Source of the DNA: Chloroflexota bacterium
GTDB lineage: Bacteria; Chloroflexota; Dehalococcoidia; Lucifugimonadales; JACPCL1
DNA length: 64,000 nt
NCBI GenBank assembly: GCA_016179765.1
Contig: JACPCL010000039.1
Location: 1-64,000 of the forward strand
Direction of reading: 5' to 3'
Each line of letters starts with the position of its first letter. Within the stretch, counting starts at the first letter, position 1. The notes under the pieces were generated by a model. It was not told where the DNA came from and made no database searches. It saw nothing but the letters and a program-made list of their open reading frames with translations. The translations under genes were made by a program, and so were the position numbers. This document shows positions 16,522 through 24,250 of the stretch, in pieces.

Positions 16522-17721
16522 CTACCAGGAGAATGGCGACTCCTCCAACGGCTTGGGCTCGTCGCCGGGGAGGAGTAGTGATGTTGGATCTGGCGACGCC
16601 ACGGGCGGAGGCGTGCCGACGTCCCGCACCTCCAGGCGTACCTGGCCCCGGTCACGGTCTAGTTGCAGTACCTCCACGCGCACCGGCGCGCCAAGCTGTA
16701 CCTGACCGAGGTTCAGGCGGCGCTGGAAGTTTTCCGACATCTTGGAAATGTGCAGCAGGACGGTGAAGCCATCGGCAAGGGAGGCCAGGACGTAGTCCCG
16801 CTGGGGCGAGATGCGGTAGATGCGGCCCTCAAGTTGCTGGCCTGGGGTGTAGGAGGTGTCCCCAAAGGTAGAGGCATTGGCCGACCGGTAGGCTTGTGCG
16901 GGCGCATCCGTTGTTGGGACCTGGGCTGTGCTGGCGGCTGTGCCTCCAACGCCATTGGCGCTATTGCCGTCGCCGCTAGTCATGGCCTGCACCTGCCGTT
17001 CAAGCTGGCTGACCCGCTCCTCCAGACGCAGCACCCATGCCGCAAACTCCCCCACCTCTCTGGGCAGGTTGCCGGTGGAGGGAGTGGGAACCGACACCTT
17101 CGGGCTGGCGATCTGTTTGAGGCCCAGGAACTCCGCCAGCTTGGTCAGCTCTTCTGGGGACCAGGAGTAGCCGGCGCGTGGGTTCCATCGCTGGATGTGG
17201 TTGACCCATTGCTCCACCCCGAACCAGAAGCCGCCGTAGCCCGTGGGCGGACGCATGGGCAACTGGTGCCGCACGCCGGGCGGGCTGAGGAGCAACAGGT
17301 CCGGCCAGGGCTTGAAGCTATCTATGGGCTGCACTGGCAGATGGCTGTCCAGGTAGAAGCGCTGGTTGCGCCAGAGCCAGTCCTGGAGGGTTGAAGAGGT
17401 GTGCAGCACCTGCTGGTAGAAGTTGACCTCTGGCTTGTCGTTGTGGACCTCTATGTAGACGCCCGAATCCTCCAGCTTCTCCCAGGGACCATTCATGTTC
17501 CAGGCCCGGATGGGTTTGTCCGACCGTTTCAGCTCCGTGACGATCATCGTAGAGGGGAGGTTGGCTCTCTCCGAAGCAGGCACCTCTCTGAGGACCAGCC
17601 AGTCAATGTTGCGCTCAATGTCAAACTCGGCGAAGACCCAAAAGTCGTCCGGCAGCCTCTCTGCGACCCTAAGGACCTCCTCATCAATCTTGCTGGTGTC
17701 ACCAGCATAGATGTGGGCCAT
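16522..17721 (-). CDS. NERD-domain and S1 RNA-binding-domain protein
   Basis: 399 residues with two recognisable parts. Residues 1 to about 75 have the nuclease-related NERD pattern of the PD-(D/E)xK superfamily: FDIERNIDWLVL (Asp), then MIVTELKR (ExK). Residues about 305-375 form an S1/OB-fold: GQQLEGRIYRISPQRDYVLA, GFTVLLHISKMS and RVEVLQLDRDRGQVRLEV. The linker (about 235-300) is Ser/Thr/Ala-rich and low-complexity. Fusion of a NERD domain to an RNA-binding domain suggests an RNA- or transcript-directed nuclease. That role is inference. ATG 17721 has AGGAGGAT upstream. No operon partner. Confidence 0.7.
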   Translation of the reverse strand: MAHIYAGDTSKIDEEVLRVAERLPDDFWVFAEFDIERNIDWLVLREVPASERANLPSTMIVTELKRSDKPIRAWNMNGPWEKLEDSGVYIEVHNDKPEVNFYQQVLHTSSTLQDWLWRNQRFYLDSHLPVQPIDSFKPWPDLLLLSPPGVRHQLPMRPPTGYGGFWFGVEQWVNHIQRWNPRAGYSWSPEELTKLAEFLGLKQIASPKVSVPTPSTGNLPREVGEFAAWVLRLEERVSQLERQVQAMTSGDGNSANGVGGTAASTAQVPTTDAPAQAYRSANASTFGDTSYTPGQQLEGRIYRISPQRDYVLASLADGFTVLLHISKMSENFQRRLNLGQVQLGAPVRVEVLQLDRDRGQVRLEVRDVGTPPPVASPDPTSLLLPGDEPKPLEESPFSW

Positions 17722-17853
17722 ACAGCAATCCTCCTTTCTTCAGACCTCTCCATTGCTTTCACCTCTCTGTGAACACTCCTCGGGTAAGTTGACTGTTGAA
17801 TTGTACCTGGACGGGGCGCTGTTACACAACATCTCCGCCGCTCCTTCTTATCG

Positions 17854-17882
17854 TTGTAGCCCCAGGGTCACCCTGGTATACT
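17854..17882 (+). promoter_or_regulatory. argC promoter with a palindrome filling the spacer
   Basis: TTGTAG (17854-17859) and TATACT (17877-17882) are 17 bases apart. The spacer contains CCAGGGTCACCCTGG (17862-17876), a perfect 7+1+7 palindrome, a plausible operator. It does not resemble an ArgR box. Transcription would start about 24 bases before the argC ATG. Confidence 0.45.
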
Positions 17883-17912
17883 CTCACTATCTACTCCTCG
17901 GGAGATGCTGCT

Positions 17913-18947
17913 ATGAAGGTCGGGATCATCAACGTGACAGGCTATGCTGGCGTTGAGTTGGCGCGCCTGTTGCGCCACCATCCCGAAGCGGAGCTCGTGT
18001 CCATCACCGGCCGCAGCGAGGCTGGCAAGAAGCTGGGGGAGGTCTTCCCTCACCTGGCGGAGATAGACCTGACCATTCAGGCGGAGTTGGACAGAAGCAC
18101 GGATATTGTCTTCTCTGCCCTCCCCCAGGTGGCCAGCGCCCAGGCAGTAGTTCCCCTGGTGCGGGAGGGGGTGAAGGTGGTGGACATTAGCGCCGACTTT
18201 CGCCTGAAGGATGGCCAGGTTTATGAGCGGTGGTACAAGGCGGTGCATCCTGCCCCGGACCTGCTGGAGGAGGCGGTGTATGGCCTGACGGAGCTGAACC
18301 GGGGAGAGGTGGCCCTTGCTACCCTGGTGGCCAACCCCGGCTGCTACCCGACGGGTGCGCTTCTTGCCCTGGCCCCCCTGGTAAAGCAGGGGCTTGTGGA
18401 GCACGACATCGTCATAGACAGCAAGTCCGGCGTCTCCGGCGGCGGGCGCAGCCTGACCATGGAGAACCACTACTCGGAGGTGAACGAGAACGTGCGGGCC
18501 TACGGGCTGGAGGGCCACCGCCACCTGCCGGAGATTACCCAGGAGCTGGAGCGCATGACCGGCCAGGCGGACTTCCGCATCACCTTTGTCCCGCACCTGA
18601 TTCCCATGACGCGGGGCATCTTTACCGCCTGCTACGCTTGGCCCAAGGCGGGGTCTCTACCTGCTGGCAAGAAAGGGCAGGAGGAGCTTCTGAGCCTGTA
18701 CCGGGACTTCTATAAGGGTGAGCCCTTTGTGAAGGTCGCCTCGGCGCCCGCCCAGACCAAGCAGACGTGGGGCAACAACGACTGCATCGTCTATCCTTCA
18801 GTGGACAAATACAACGGACGCCTGGTGCTGACAAGTTGCATTGACAACCTGGTAAAAGGGGCGGCGGGCCAGGCCATCCAGAACATGAACCTGATGTTCG
18901 GCCTGCCGGAGAAGGCCGGCCTGGACTATCCCGCCATCTTTCCGTAG
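17913..18947 (+). CDS. argC: N-acetyl-gamma-glutamyl-phosphate reductase
   Basis: Third step of arginine synthesis, NADPH-dependent. 344 residues from ATG 17913 (GGGAGATG upstream). GIINVTGYAGVELARLL (4-20) is the N-terminal dinucleotide motif, VANPGCYPTGALLAL contains the active-site Cys, and GVSGGGRSLTMENHYSEV with GHRHLPEI the catalytic region. The frame stays open 39 codons upstream but those residues lack homology. No argJ, argB or argD follows here, so the pathway is dispersed or the gene is single. Confidence 0.96.
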   Translation: MKVGIINVTGYAGVELARLLRHHPEAELVSITGRSEAGKKLGEVFPHLAEIDLTIQAELDRSTDIVFSALPQVASAQAVVPLVREGVKVVDISADFRLKDGQVYERWYKAVHPAPDLLEEAVYGLTELNRGEVALATLVANPGCYPTGALLALAPLVKQGLVEHDIVIDSKSGVSGGGRSLTMENHYSEVNENVRAYGLEGHRHLPEITQELERMTGQADFRITFVPHLIPMTRGIFTACYAWPKAGSLPAGKKGQEELLSLYRDFYKGEPFVKVASAPAQTKQTWGNNDCIVYPSVDKYNGRLVLTSCIDNLVKGAAGQAIQNMNLMFGLPEKAGLDYPAIFP

Positions 18948-19012
18948 CCACGGATTGGTATGACGAACAAATGGCGTGTCTGATTGAGATTATAGGAACT
19001 TCACCCCTACCT

Positions 19013-19110
19013 TAGTCCTCCCCCGTCAAGGGGGAGGAAAGATGTGCAAGAGGGAGCATCGTTGCGTCTCCCATGTTCCTTCCCCCCTTGCGGGGGAAGG
19101 TCAGGATAGG
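19013..19110. repeat. Paired purine/pyrimidine hairpins upstream of tRNA-Glu
   Basis: Two units: TCCTCCCCCGTCAAGGGGGA (19017-19036) and TTCCCCCCTTGCGGGGGAAG near 19080, followed by GTCAGGATAGG. The same two units occur in other order at 26530-26600 and 31469-31558. They mark one dispersed intergenic family. Together with the tRNA they account for the gene-free stretch 18948-19400, where I see nothing else apart from similar repeats at 19225-19345. Confidence 0.6.
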
Positions 19111-19120
19111 GGGGAATCAC

Positions 19121-19197
19121 GCCGGCATCGTCTAGAGGCCTAGGACGCCACCCTTTCAAGGTGGAGACCAGGGGTTCGAATCCCCTTGCCGGTACCA
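19121..19197 (+). tRNA. tRNA-Glu (anticodon UUC), CCA encoded
   Basis: 77 bases fold as a complete cloverleaf: acceptor GCCGGCA pairs TGCCGGT (G-U at position 1), D region CGTCTAGAGGCCTAGGACG, anticodon stem CCACC/GGTGG with loop CTTTCAA (anticodon TTC), T arm AGGGGTTCGAATCCCCT and an encoded CCA end. It closely follows bacterial tRNA-Glu in the D and T arms. No second tRNA is adjacent. Confidence 0.97.
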
Positions 19198-19400
19198 CGC
19201 CACCGCCGAACCTCTCCCCCTTAATCCCTCCTTCGTCCTTCCACGGAAGGACTCAAGGACAGGCTCTCTCCCAATGGGAGAGGGGGACAGGCCCCCTTCC
19301 TTGTCTTTCAAGGAAGCCCCAGAGGGGCTTCCCTCTCTGCTAGTGAAGGGGCCAGGGGGTTAGGTTCTCCCGGCCCCAAGGCGGAGAACGAGGACAACCA

Positions 19401-20345
19401 ATGGCCACTATCCAGTCGGTTCTCGGCCCAGTAGATACCGGAGACCTGGGGTTTACCTTGATGCACGAGCATGTCCTTTCCAGCTCCGCCGGGGTAAAGT
19501 ACACCTATCCAGAGCTGGTCAACCGCCCGTGGCTCACCGAGTCAGTCATCGCCGACCTGCGTGAGGCCGCGGCTGAGGGGCTGCGCACCTTTGTGGATGT
19601 CACCCCCTTTGACCTGGGACGAGACGTTCAACTCCTGCGAGACGCCTCGCGAGGCTCAGGCGTCCACATCATCGCCGCAACGGGCAGCCACCGCAACGTA
19701 CCACGCGCGTTTCTGGATGGAGCGACGCCGGACCAGATTGCTGACCTGTACGTCCGCGAAATTCAGGAGGGGATTGAGGGCACTGGTATCAGGGCCGGCA
19801 TCATCAAGGTAGCCAACGACCAAGAGGGGGTGGATGCAGGTGGAGCCTTCATGTTGCGGGCGGCCGCCCGGGCGCACAAGCGCACCGGCGCGCCCATTTC
19901 CACCCACAGCTATGCTCCTGGCCGGGTGGGCAACGACCAGGTTGCTATCTTCCAGGAGGAAGGGGTGGACTTACGGCGGGTCTACATAGGCCACTCTAAC
20001 GATACCGATGATATGGACTACCTGCTGGGCCTGTGCCGTAAGGGTTGCTACCTCGGCATGGACCGGTTCCCTGGAGGAAGCGCACTGGGCTGGGAGCGTC
20101 GCACCCAGGTGGTGAAGCAACTGATAGACGCCGGATTTGCGGCTCAGATGATGCTCTCCCACGACCGCAGGCTGTGCGGGCCTAATACCCGGCAGGGCCG
20201 CTTGGAGCGACGGGGCAACAACCCGGACGGCGTCAACTTCATTACACGCAAGGTGTTGCCCCGGCTTCGGGAGATGGGCGCTTCGGAAGCCAGCATACGC
20301 ATGATGATGGTTGAGGCTCCGCGCCGCTATTTTGAAGGCGGATAA
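19401..20345 (+). CDS. Phosphotriesterase-family metal-dependent hydrolase
   Basis: 314 residues with an amidohydrolase TIM barrel. FTLMHEHVLSS holds the HxH pair, IRAGIIKVAND the Lys that is usually carbamylated to bridge the metals, STHSY and YIGHSND the next two His ligands, and MLSHDRR the final Asp. Relatives hydrolyse lactones or phosphotriesters; which one acts here cannot be told. ATG 19401 follows GAGGACAA. The gene opens a group of codirectional and facing genes with a catabolic look (SDR, dehydroquinase-like, NHL, LysR). Confidence 0.88.
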   Translation: MATIQSVLGPVDTGDLGFTLMHEHVLSSSAGVKYTYPELVNRPWLTESVIADLREAAAEGLRTFVDVTPFDLGRDVQLLRDASRGSGVHIIAATGSHRNVPRAFLDGATPDQIADLYVREIQEGIEGTGIRAGIIKVANDQEGVDAGGAFMLRAAARAHKRTGAPISTHSYAPGRVGNDQVAIFQEEGVDLRRVYIGHSNDTDDMDYLLGLCRKGCYLGMDRFPGGSALGWERRTQVVKQLIDAGFAAQMMLSHDRRLCGPNTRQGRLERRGNNPDGVNFITRKVLPRLREMGASEASIRMMMVEAPRRYFEGG

Positions 20346-20415
20346 GCCTCTTTCTGAGCCATGTGGCTGTTACCCCCCTTACCTTTAGGGAAGGGGGCTG
20401 GGGGTTAGGTAAAAC

Positions 20416-21180
20416 CTACCTCCTGTCCGCCGCGCCATTCACGTGAATCGTCTGCCCGGAGATGTAGCTGCCGCCTTCGGAGGCCAGGAAGAGGCAAACG
20501 GAGGCAATCTCCTCAGGTGTGCCCAGCCTTCCCAGGGGTACCCTCGCCACCCGCTGCGCCACGGCCTGCGCCCGCTGTTGGGGTGACGGTGGCTCCGCCA
20601 GTGGGTTGGCCGTGTCTATCGTCCCTGGGGAGATGGCGTTCACCAGGATGTTGTGCGGTGCAAGCTCCACCGACAGGGAGCGGGTCAGGCCCACCAGCCC
20701 CATCTTCGCCGCCGACACAGGCGTGTAGCCGGCGTGGCCTTCGTATGCCATCATGCCGGCGATGTTGATGATGCGCCCCCACCTCTGCGCTATCATGCCC
20801 GGAAGCACGGCCTTGGTGCACAGGAAGGCCCCATCCAGGTCAATGCCAAGGATGCGCCGCCATTCCGCGTAGTCCAGCTCGGCGAAGGGGCGGCCAGGAC
20901 GCACTGCCGCATTGTTCACCAGGATGTCCACCACGCCAAAGGCTTCCCGCGCCCTCTCCACCATAGCCTGCACCTGTTGGGCGTTGGAGATGTCGGCCAG
21001 CGTGCCTATGGCCTTGGCCCCCAGCGCCTGGGCCTCGCGTACCACGGCGTCCACCTCTCGCTGGTTGCTGCGGGCGTTGACGACGACGTTGGCGCCCTCC
21101 TTGGCGAAGGCCAGGGCAATGGCCCTGCCTATGTTTCTGCCTGCGCCCGTCACCAGGGCGGTGTGTCCTGCCAGGGTCAT
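20416..21180 (-). CDS. Short-chain dehydrogenase/reductase-like protein, catalytic Tyr and Ser absent
   Basis: 254 residues with a full SDR Rossmann fold: ALVTGAGRNIGRAIALAFA (cofactor site), DILVNNAA, and LVNAISPGTIDT. In the active-site helix the family sequence YxxxK is replaced: HAGYTPVSAAK has Val four residues before the Lys, with the nearest Tyr seven before it. The strand that should carry the Ser reads IINIAGMMAY. The protein may therefore bind NAD(P)(H) but is unlikely to be a classical dehydrogenase. It is lone in direction, with AroQ-like 305 bases upstream. ATG 21180 has GAGGAGAAT nearby. Confidence 0.85.
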   Translation of the reverse strand: MTLAGHTALVTGAGRNIGRAIALAFAKEGANVVVNARSNQREVDAVVREAQALGAKAIGTLADISNAQQVQAMVERAREAFGVVDILVNNAAVRPGRPFAELDYAEWRRILGIDLDGAFLCTKAVLPGMIAQRWGRIINIAGMMAYEGHAGYTPVSAAKMGLVGLTRSLSVELAPHNILVNAISPGTIDTANPLAEPPSPQQRAQAVAQRVARVPLGRLGTPEEIASVCLFLASEGGSYISGQTIHVNGAADRR

Positions 21181-21265
21181 GGCTATTCTCCTCGCTTCGC
21201 AATGCTCCTAACGTTCTATGGCAGGTCTCAATGGATACCGCCGAACCCCTGTCCCCCTCCCCCTT

Positions 21266-21440
21266 CAGGGGCCTTGTTCCAAAACTTCTTTGACCTCACC
21301 CCCTGTGTCCCCCTCTCCTGCAGGAGAGGGGGAATCTGAATCTGGGGACACCCCAGACCCCGGCAGGAAACCCAAGGTTTCCTGCACCTTCCTGACGTTT
21401 GGTGCAAAGTCCCCTTCAGGGGAGGGGGACTCTAGGGGGA
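21266..21440. repeat. Hairpin repeats filling gap 21181-21485
   Basis: Contains CCCCCTCTCC-TGCA-GGAGAGGGGG near 21309-21332, a GGGGACACCCC motif at 21342-21354, and a CAGGAAACC/GGTTTCCTG hairpin at 21364-21385. All are variants of repeats seen elsewhere in the window. I find no gene in this 305-base gap. Confidence 0.55.
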
Positions 21441-21485
21441 GAGGTAAAGAAAGCCGCATCGTGAACGGCGCGGCACAAAAGCGGG

Positions 21486-21920
21486 CTATCGCTTCTCTGT
21501 CAGGTTCTTCGCTGCCAATAGGGCTAGGTAGTACCCGTAGAGGCCAAGGCCTACAATGGAGCCTCTGCACACCCTGGTAAAGACGGAGGCGTTGCCCCTG
21601 GCAGCGGGGTTGCTCAGGTGCACCTCTATGGTGGGGAAGCGCACCTGGCTGATGCCGGCGACCAAGGCCGGCGCGCCGGCGCTGTAGCCGGCAGGGTTGA
21701 TCAGGGCGGCGTCAATGTCCCGATCGTGGGCGGCGTACAAGGCATTCAGACACTCACCCTCCACGTTGGAGTGAAAGATCTCCACCGTCACGCCCACCTG
21801 GGAGGCGTACTCCCTGATCTGGCGATCATAATCCGCCAAGGTCTGCGGGCCAAAGAGGTCAAGCTGCGCCTTGCCCCGCATGTTCATGCCCGCGCCGTGG
21901 ACCACCAGTACCTTGGTCAT
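21486..21920 (-). CDS. Type II 3-dehydroquinate dehydratase-like protein with altered active site
   Basis: 144 residues aligning end to end with AroQ: VEIFHSNVEGECLNAL, ALINPAGYSAGAPAL, IEVHLSNPAARGNASVF and GSIVGLGLYGYYLAL. The first loop differs: where AroQ has the NGPNLNLLGxR segment and an active-site Tyr, this protein has HGAGMNMRGKAQLDLFG, so the catalytic Arg is Ala and the Tyr is Phe. His of VHLSN is kept. A dehydroquinase role is doubtful; a related lyase or a ring-cleavage role is possible. It does not sit with shikimate genes. Confidence 0.7.
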   Translation of the reverse strand: MTKVLVVHGAGMNMRGKAQLDLFGPQTLADYDRQIREYASQVGVTVEIFHSNVEGECLNALYAAHDRDIDAALINPAGYSAGAPALVAGISQVRFPTIEVHLSNPAARGNASVFTRVCRGSIVGLGLYGYYLALLAAKNLTEKR

Positions 21921-21985
21921 ATTGCCCTCCTTTGTTAGCTAGTGTCCTGAGTCATAGGTTCACTGAAGAAGAGGGTATTCCCTCA

Positions 21986-22116
21986 TGTCATTCTGAGCGA
22001 GTCCCGATGAAAGCGGGACGAAGCGAACGAACCTCTCCTGGTAGGAGATTCGTTCGGTCGGGCCGGCTACCCTGCCCTTGAGCGGAGCGAAGGGTCGGCC
22101 CTCCTCCAGAATGACA
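21986..22116. repeat. Palindromic intergenic repeat, TGTCATTCTGAG family, copy 2
   Basis: Begins TGTCATTCTGAGCGAGTCCC and ends CCAGAATGACA, with inner pairs CGAACGAA / TTCGTTCG. It shares its first 22 bases with the copy at 1151. The gap 21921-22412 holds this repeat; the remaining 300 bases are an open frame in phase with the following gene but without protein-like composition, and I see no clear promoter. Confidence 0.7.
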
Positions 22117-22412
22117 AAAATAACTCGCCCTTGGTTAACTTATCGAACGGTTCTCTGATTCAGGGCACTAGGTTTGTGTCTGACAGTAAACCCGCTAGCC
22201 ACAGCTTTGTCAAGGCACACACGTGGCCCAGGCCCTTCTTTTGGTCGGCCATGTGCTCCTTGCTCATTCCGCCTGCAAGTCCTATGCTCTACGTAGGGAA
22301 CGGTTGCTCGCACCAGGCTCCTCTATGGCGATTCACAACAACAGCAATTGTTCCTCCAAAAAAAGAAAACAAATGCCGCCCCTGGCACCTATCTCCTTAC
22401 GAAGCACGGGCC

Positions 22413-23048
22413 ATGTCTAACTCCAACCGCATCAACCGGCACCCGCTGCCCGCTCTCACGGTGGGTGTCATGGGCTCCGCTGGGGGCGTCATTGCCCAGG
22501 ACGTGCGCCAGCGTGTGCGCCGGCTGGGAGAAGAGATTGGCCGCCGGGGCTACGTGCTCATTACCGGCGCTGCCCCGGGCCTCCCCCAAGACGCCGTTCT
22601 GGGGGCCAAGGCGGCTGGCGGCTTCGTCATCGGCATATCCCCCGCCCTCAACCTGGAGGAGCACGTAACGAAGTACCATTCGCCCACACGGGGGTACGAC
22701 GCCATCATCTACACCGGCAGCGGCCTGATGGGTCGCGAGATTGAGAACATCCGTAGCTGCGACGTAGTGGTCTTTGCCGGCGGGCGCTCGGGCAGCCTGG
22801 GGGAGTTCGCCATCGCCTACGACGAAGGCAAGGTTATCGGCGCCCTCACCGCCACCGGCGGCGTCACCGACCACCTGCGCGGGATCATTGCCATCATGCA
22901 GAAGGAGACGGCGGCGGTGGTCACCTTCCACGACGACCCGGTCCATCTCTTGGACGAGCTGGAGGCCATCTATCACCAGCAGATCCTGCCTCATTACCTG
23001 AAGACCATAGAGGGCCACGACCCCGATGGCATCCCGGAACCGGGGTAG
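22413..23048 (+). CDS. LOG-family (TIGR00725-like) Rossmann protein
   Basis: 211 residues from ATG 22413. VGVMGSAGGVIAQDV, GYVLITGAAPGLPQDAVLGA and VFAGGRSGSLGEFAIAY follow the LOG/lysine-decarboxylase-like fold, in which the last is the PGGxGTxxE nucleotide/phosphoribosyl loop (here AGGRSGSLGE). Family members include cytokinin phosphoribohydrolases and molybdenum-cofactor carrier-like proteins; this short form is of unknown substrate. It sits 83 bases before an NHL protein with no overlap. Confidence 0.75.
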   Translation: MSNSNRINRHPLPALTVGVMGSAGGVIAQDVRQRVRRLGEEIGRRGYVLITGAAPGLPQDAVLGAKAAGGFVIGISPALNLEEHVTKYHSPTRGYDAIIYTGSGLMGREIENIRSCDVVVFAGGRSGSLGEFAIAYDEGKVIGALTATGGVTDHLRGIIAIMQKETAAVVTFHDDPVHLLDELEAIYHQQILPHYLKTIEGHDPDGIPEPG

Positions 23049-23131
23049 CCGTTGACATCCCCCAGGGCCGCCTCTAAGATGGCCTCGCCCATTGAGGTGT
23101 TCACAACCCATGAAGCAGAAGGAGGTATCCT

Positions 23132-24079
23132 ATGCCTGATGTCTATGGCTCTGGCGACTTCCGCTACGCCTTTGCGCCCAACTGGGCCAAGCTGCCCCCG
23201 GCCATGACCTTCCACGAGTGCCCGGGGGTGGCCGTGGACTCCAAAGACCGGATCTACGTGCTCACCAGGGGCGAGCACCCTATCATGGTCTTTGACCGCA
23301 ACGGTACGTTTCTGCGCTCCTTTGGCGAAGGCCTCTTCAGCAAGACCCGCACCCACGGTCTTTACATCGCCCACGACGATACCCTTCTGGTGGCGGACGA
23401 TGGCATCCACACCATCCAATTCTTCACACCGGAGGGGGAAAAGACCATGGAGCTGGGGCAGCGGGACCATCCGGCCCCTATCTGGAGCGGCCAGCCCTTC
23501 AACCGCCCCACCTCCGCCTCCATCCGGCCCAGCAACGGTGACATCTACGTCTCCGATGGCTATGGCAACGCCCGCGTCCACGTCTTTAGCAAGGCTGGCC
23601 GCTACAAGTTCTCCTGGGGCAGCCCTGGCATTGATCCCGGCCAGTTCATGCGCCCCCACAACATCGCCTTTGACGCCCAGGAGCGGGTGTACGTCGTTGA
23701 CCGCGAGGCCCACCGCATCCAGATATTTGACCCGGAAGGCAACTTCATCACCATGTGGAGCAACATCCACCGTCCGGACGCCATGGTGCTGTGGCGTGAC
23801 CACATCTACGTTGGCGAGCTGAACGGCATGGCCGGCCTGGATGACGCCCCCGGCATGGGCCATCGCGTCGGCATCTATAACCTGAAGGGAGAGATGGTGA
23901 GCCGTTTTGGCGCTCCGGAGGAGGGGGAAGGCCCCGGCCAGTTCATTGCCCCCCACGGCATCGCCGTAGATTCCCGGGGCAGCGTGTACGTGGCGGAGGT
24001 CTCTTTCACCATACGTGGCTCCCACATGACCCCGCCCAAGGAGCTGCGCAGCCTCTCCAAGTACGACAGGGTGAGGTAG
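23132..24079 (+). CDS. NHL-repeat beta-propeller protein
   Basis: 315 residues in repeated units of about 45-50, each with a GxAxDxxxxxYV pattern: GVAVDSKDRIYVL, SIRPSNGDIYVSDGYGN, NIAFDAQERVYVVDREAHR and GIAVDSRGSVYVAEVS. The fold is a six-bladed propeller like that of peptidylamidoglycolate lyase and related metal-binding proteins. No signal peptide is visible. ATG 23132 is preceded by GAAGGAGG. Function cannot be told from the sequence; it ends 180 bases before the convergent LysR gene. Confidence 0.85.
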   Translation: MPDVYGSGDFRYAFAPNWAKLPPAMTFHECPGVAVDSKDRIYVLTRGEHPIMVFDRNGTFLRSFGEGLFSKTRTHGLYIAHDDTLLVADDGIHTIQFFTPEGEKTMELGQRDHPAPIWSGQPFNRPTSASIRPSNGDIYVSDGYGNARVHVFSKAGRYKFSWGSPGIDPGQFMRPHNIAFDAQERVYVVDREAHRIQIFDPEGNFITMWSNIHRPDAMVLWRDHIYVGELNGMAGLDDAPGMGHRVGIYNLKGEMVSRFGAPEEGEGPGQFIAPHGIAVDSRGSVYVAEVSFTIRGSHMTPPKELRSLSKYDRVR

Positions 24080-24155
24080 CCGCCGTACCGTCCTGGTCGC
24101 CTGCCCTCAGACCCATACTGCAGAACTCCATCGGCCTGGTTGATAGAGCGATTGA

Positions 24156-24189
24156 CCTGTCCCCCTCTCTCAAGAGAGAGGGGGACAGG
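24156..24189. repeat. Hairpin between convergent genes
   Basis: Perfect 15-bp arms (CCTGTCCCCCTCTCT / AGAGAGGGGGACAGG) and a CAAG loop, followed two bases later by a second, larger palindrome. It belongs to the CCCTCTC/GAGAGGG family of intergenic hairpins. Confidence 0.65.
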
Positions 24190-24191
24190 AG

Positions 24192-24242
24192 ATGTATAAA
24201 GAAGTGTGCTGCGGCTCTGCCGCAGCACACTTCTTTATACAT
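24192..24242. terminator. Perfect 24-bp stem, 3-base loop terminator
   Basis: Arms begin ATGTATAAAGAAGTGTGC and pair exactly around loop TCT. It separates the NHL gene (+) from the LysR gene (-). Same build as the hairpins at 9344 and 16351. Confidence 0.85.
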
Positions 24243-24250
24243 CAATACTT

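Noticed and set aside
19007-19198. 63-residue minus-strand frame with ARGFEPLVSTLKGW
   Set aside because: This is the well-known translation of a tRNA gene in reverse; it lies on tRNA-Glu.
22131-22412. Upstream extension of the LOG-family gene
   Set aside because: Open in frame but with no homology or suitable ribosome site; ATG 22413 gives the normal family length.
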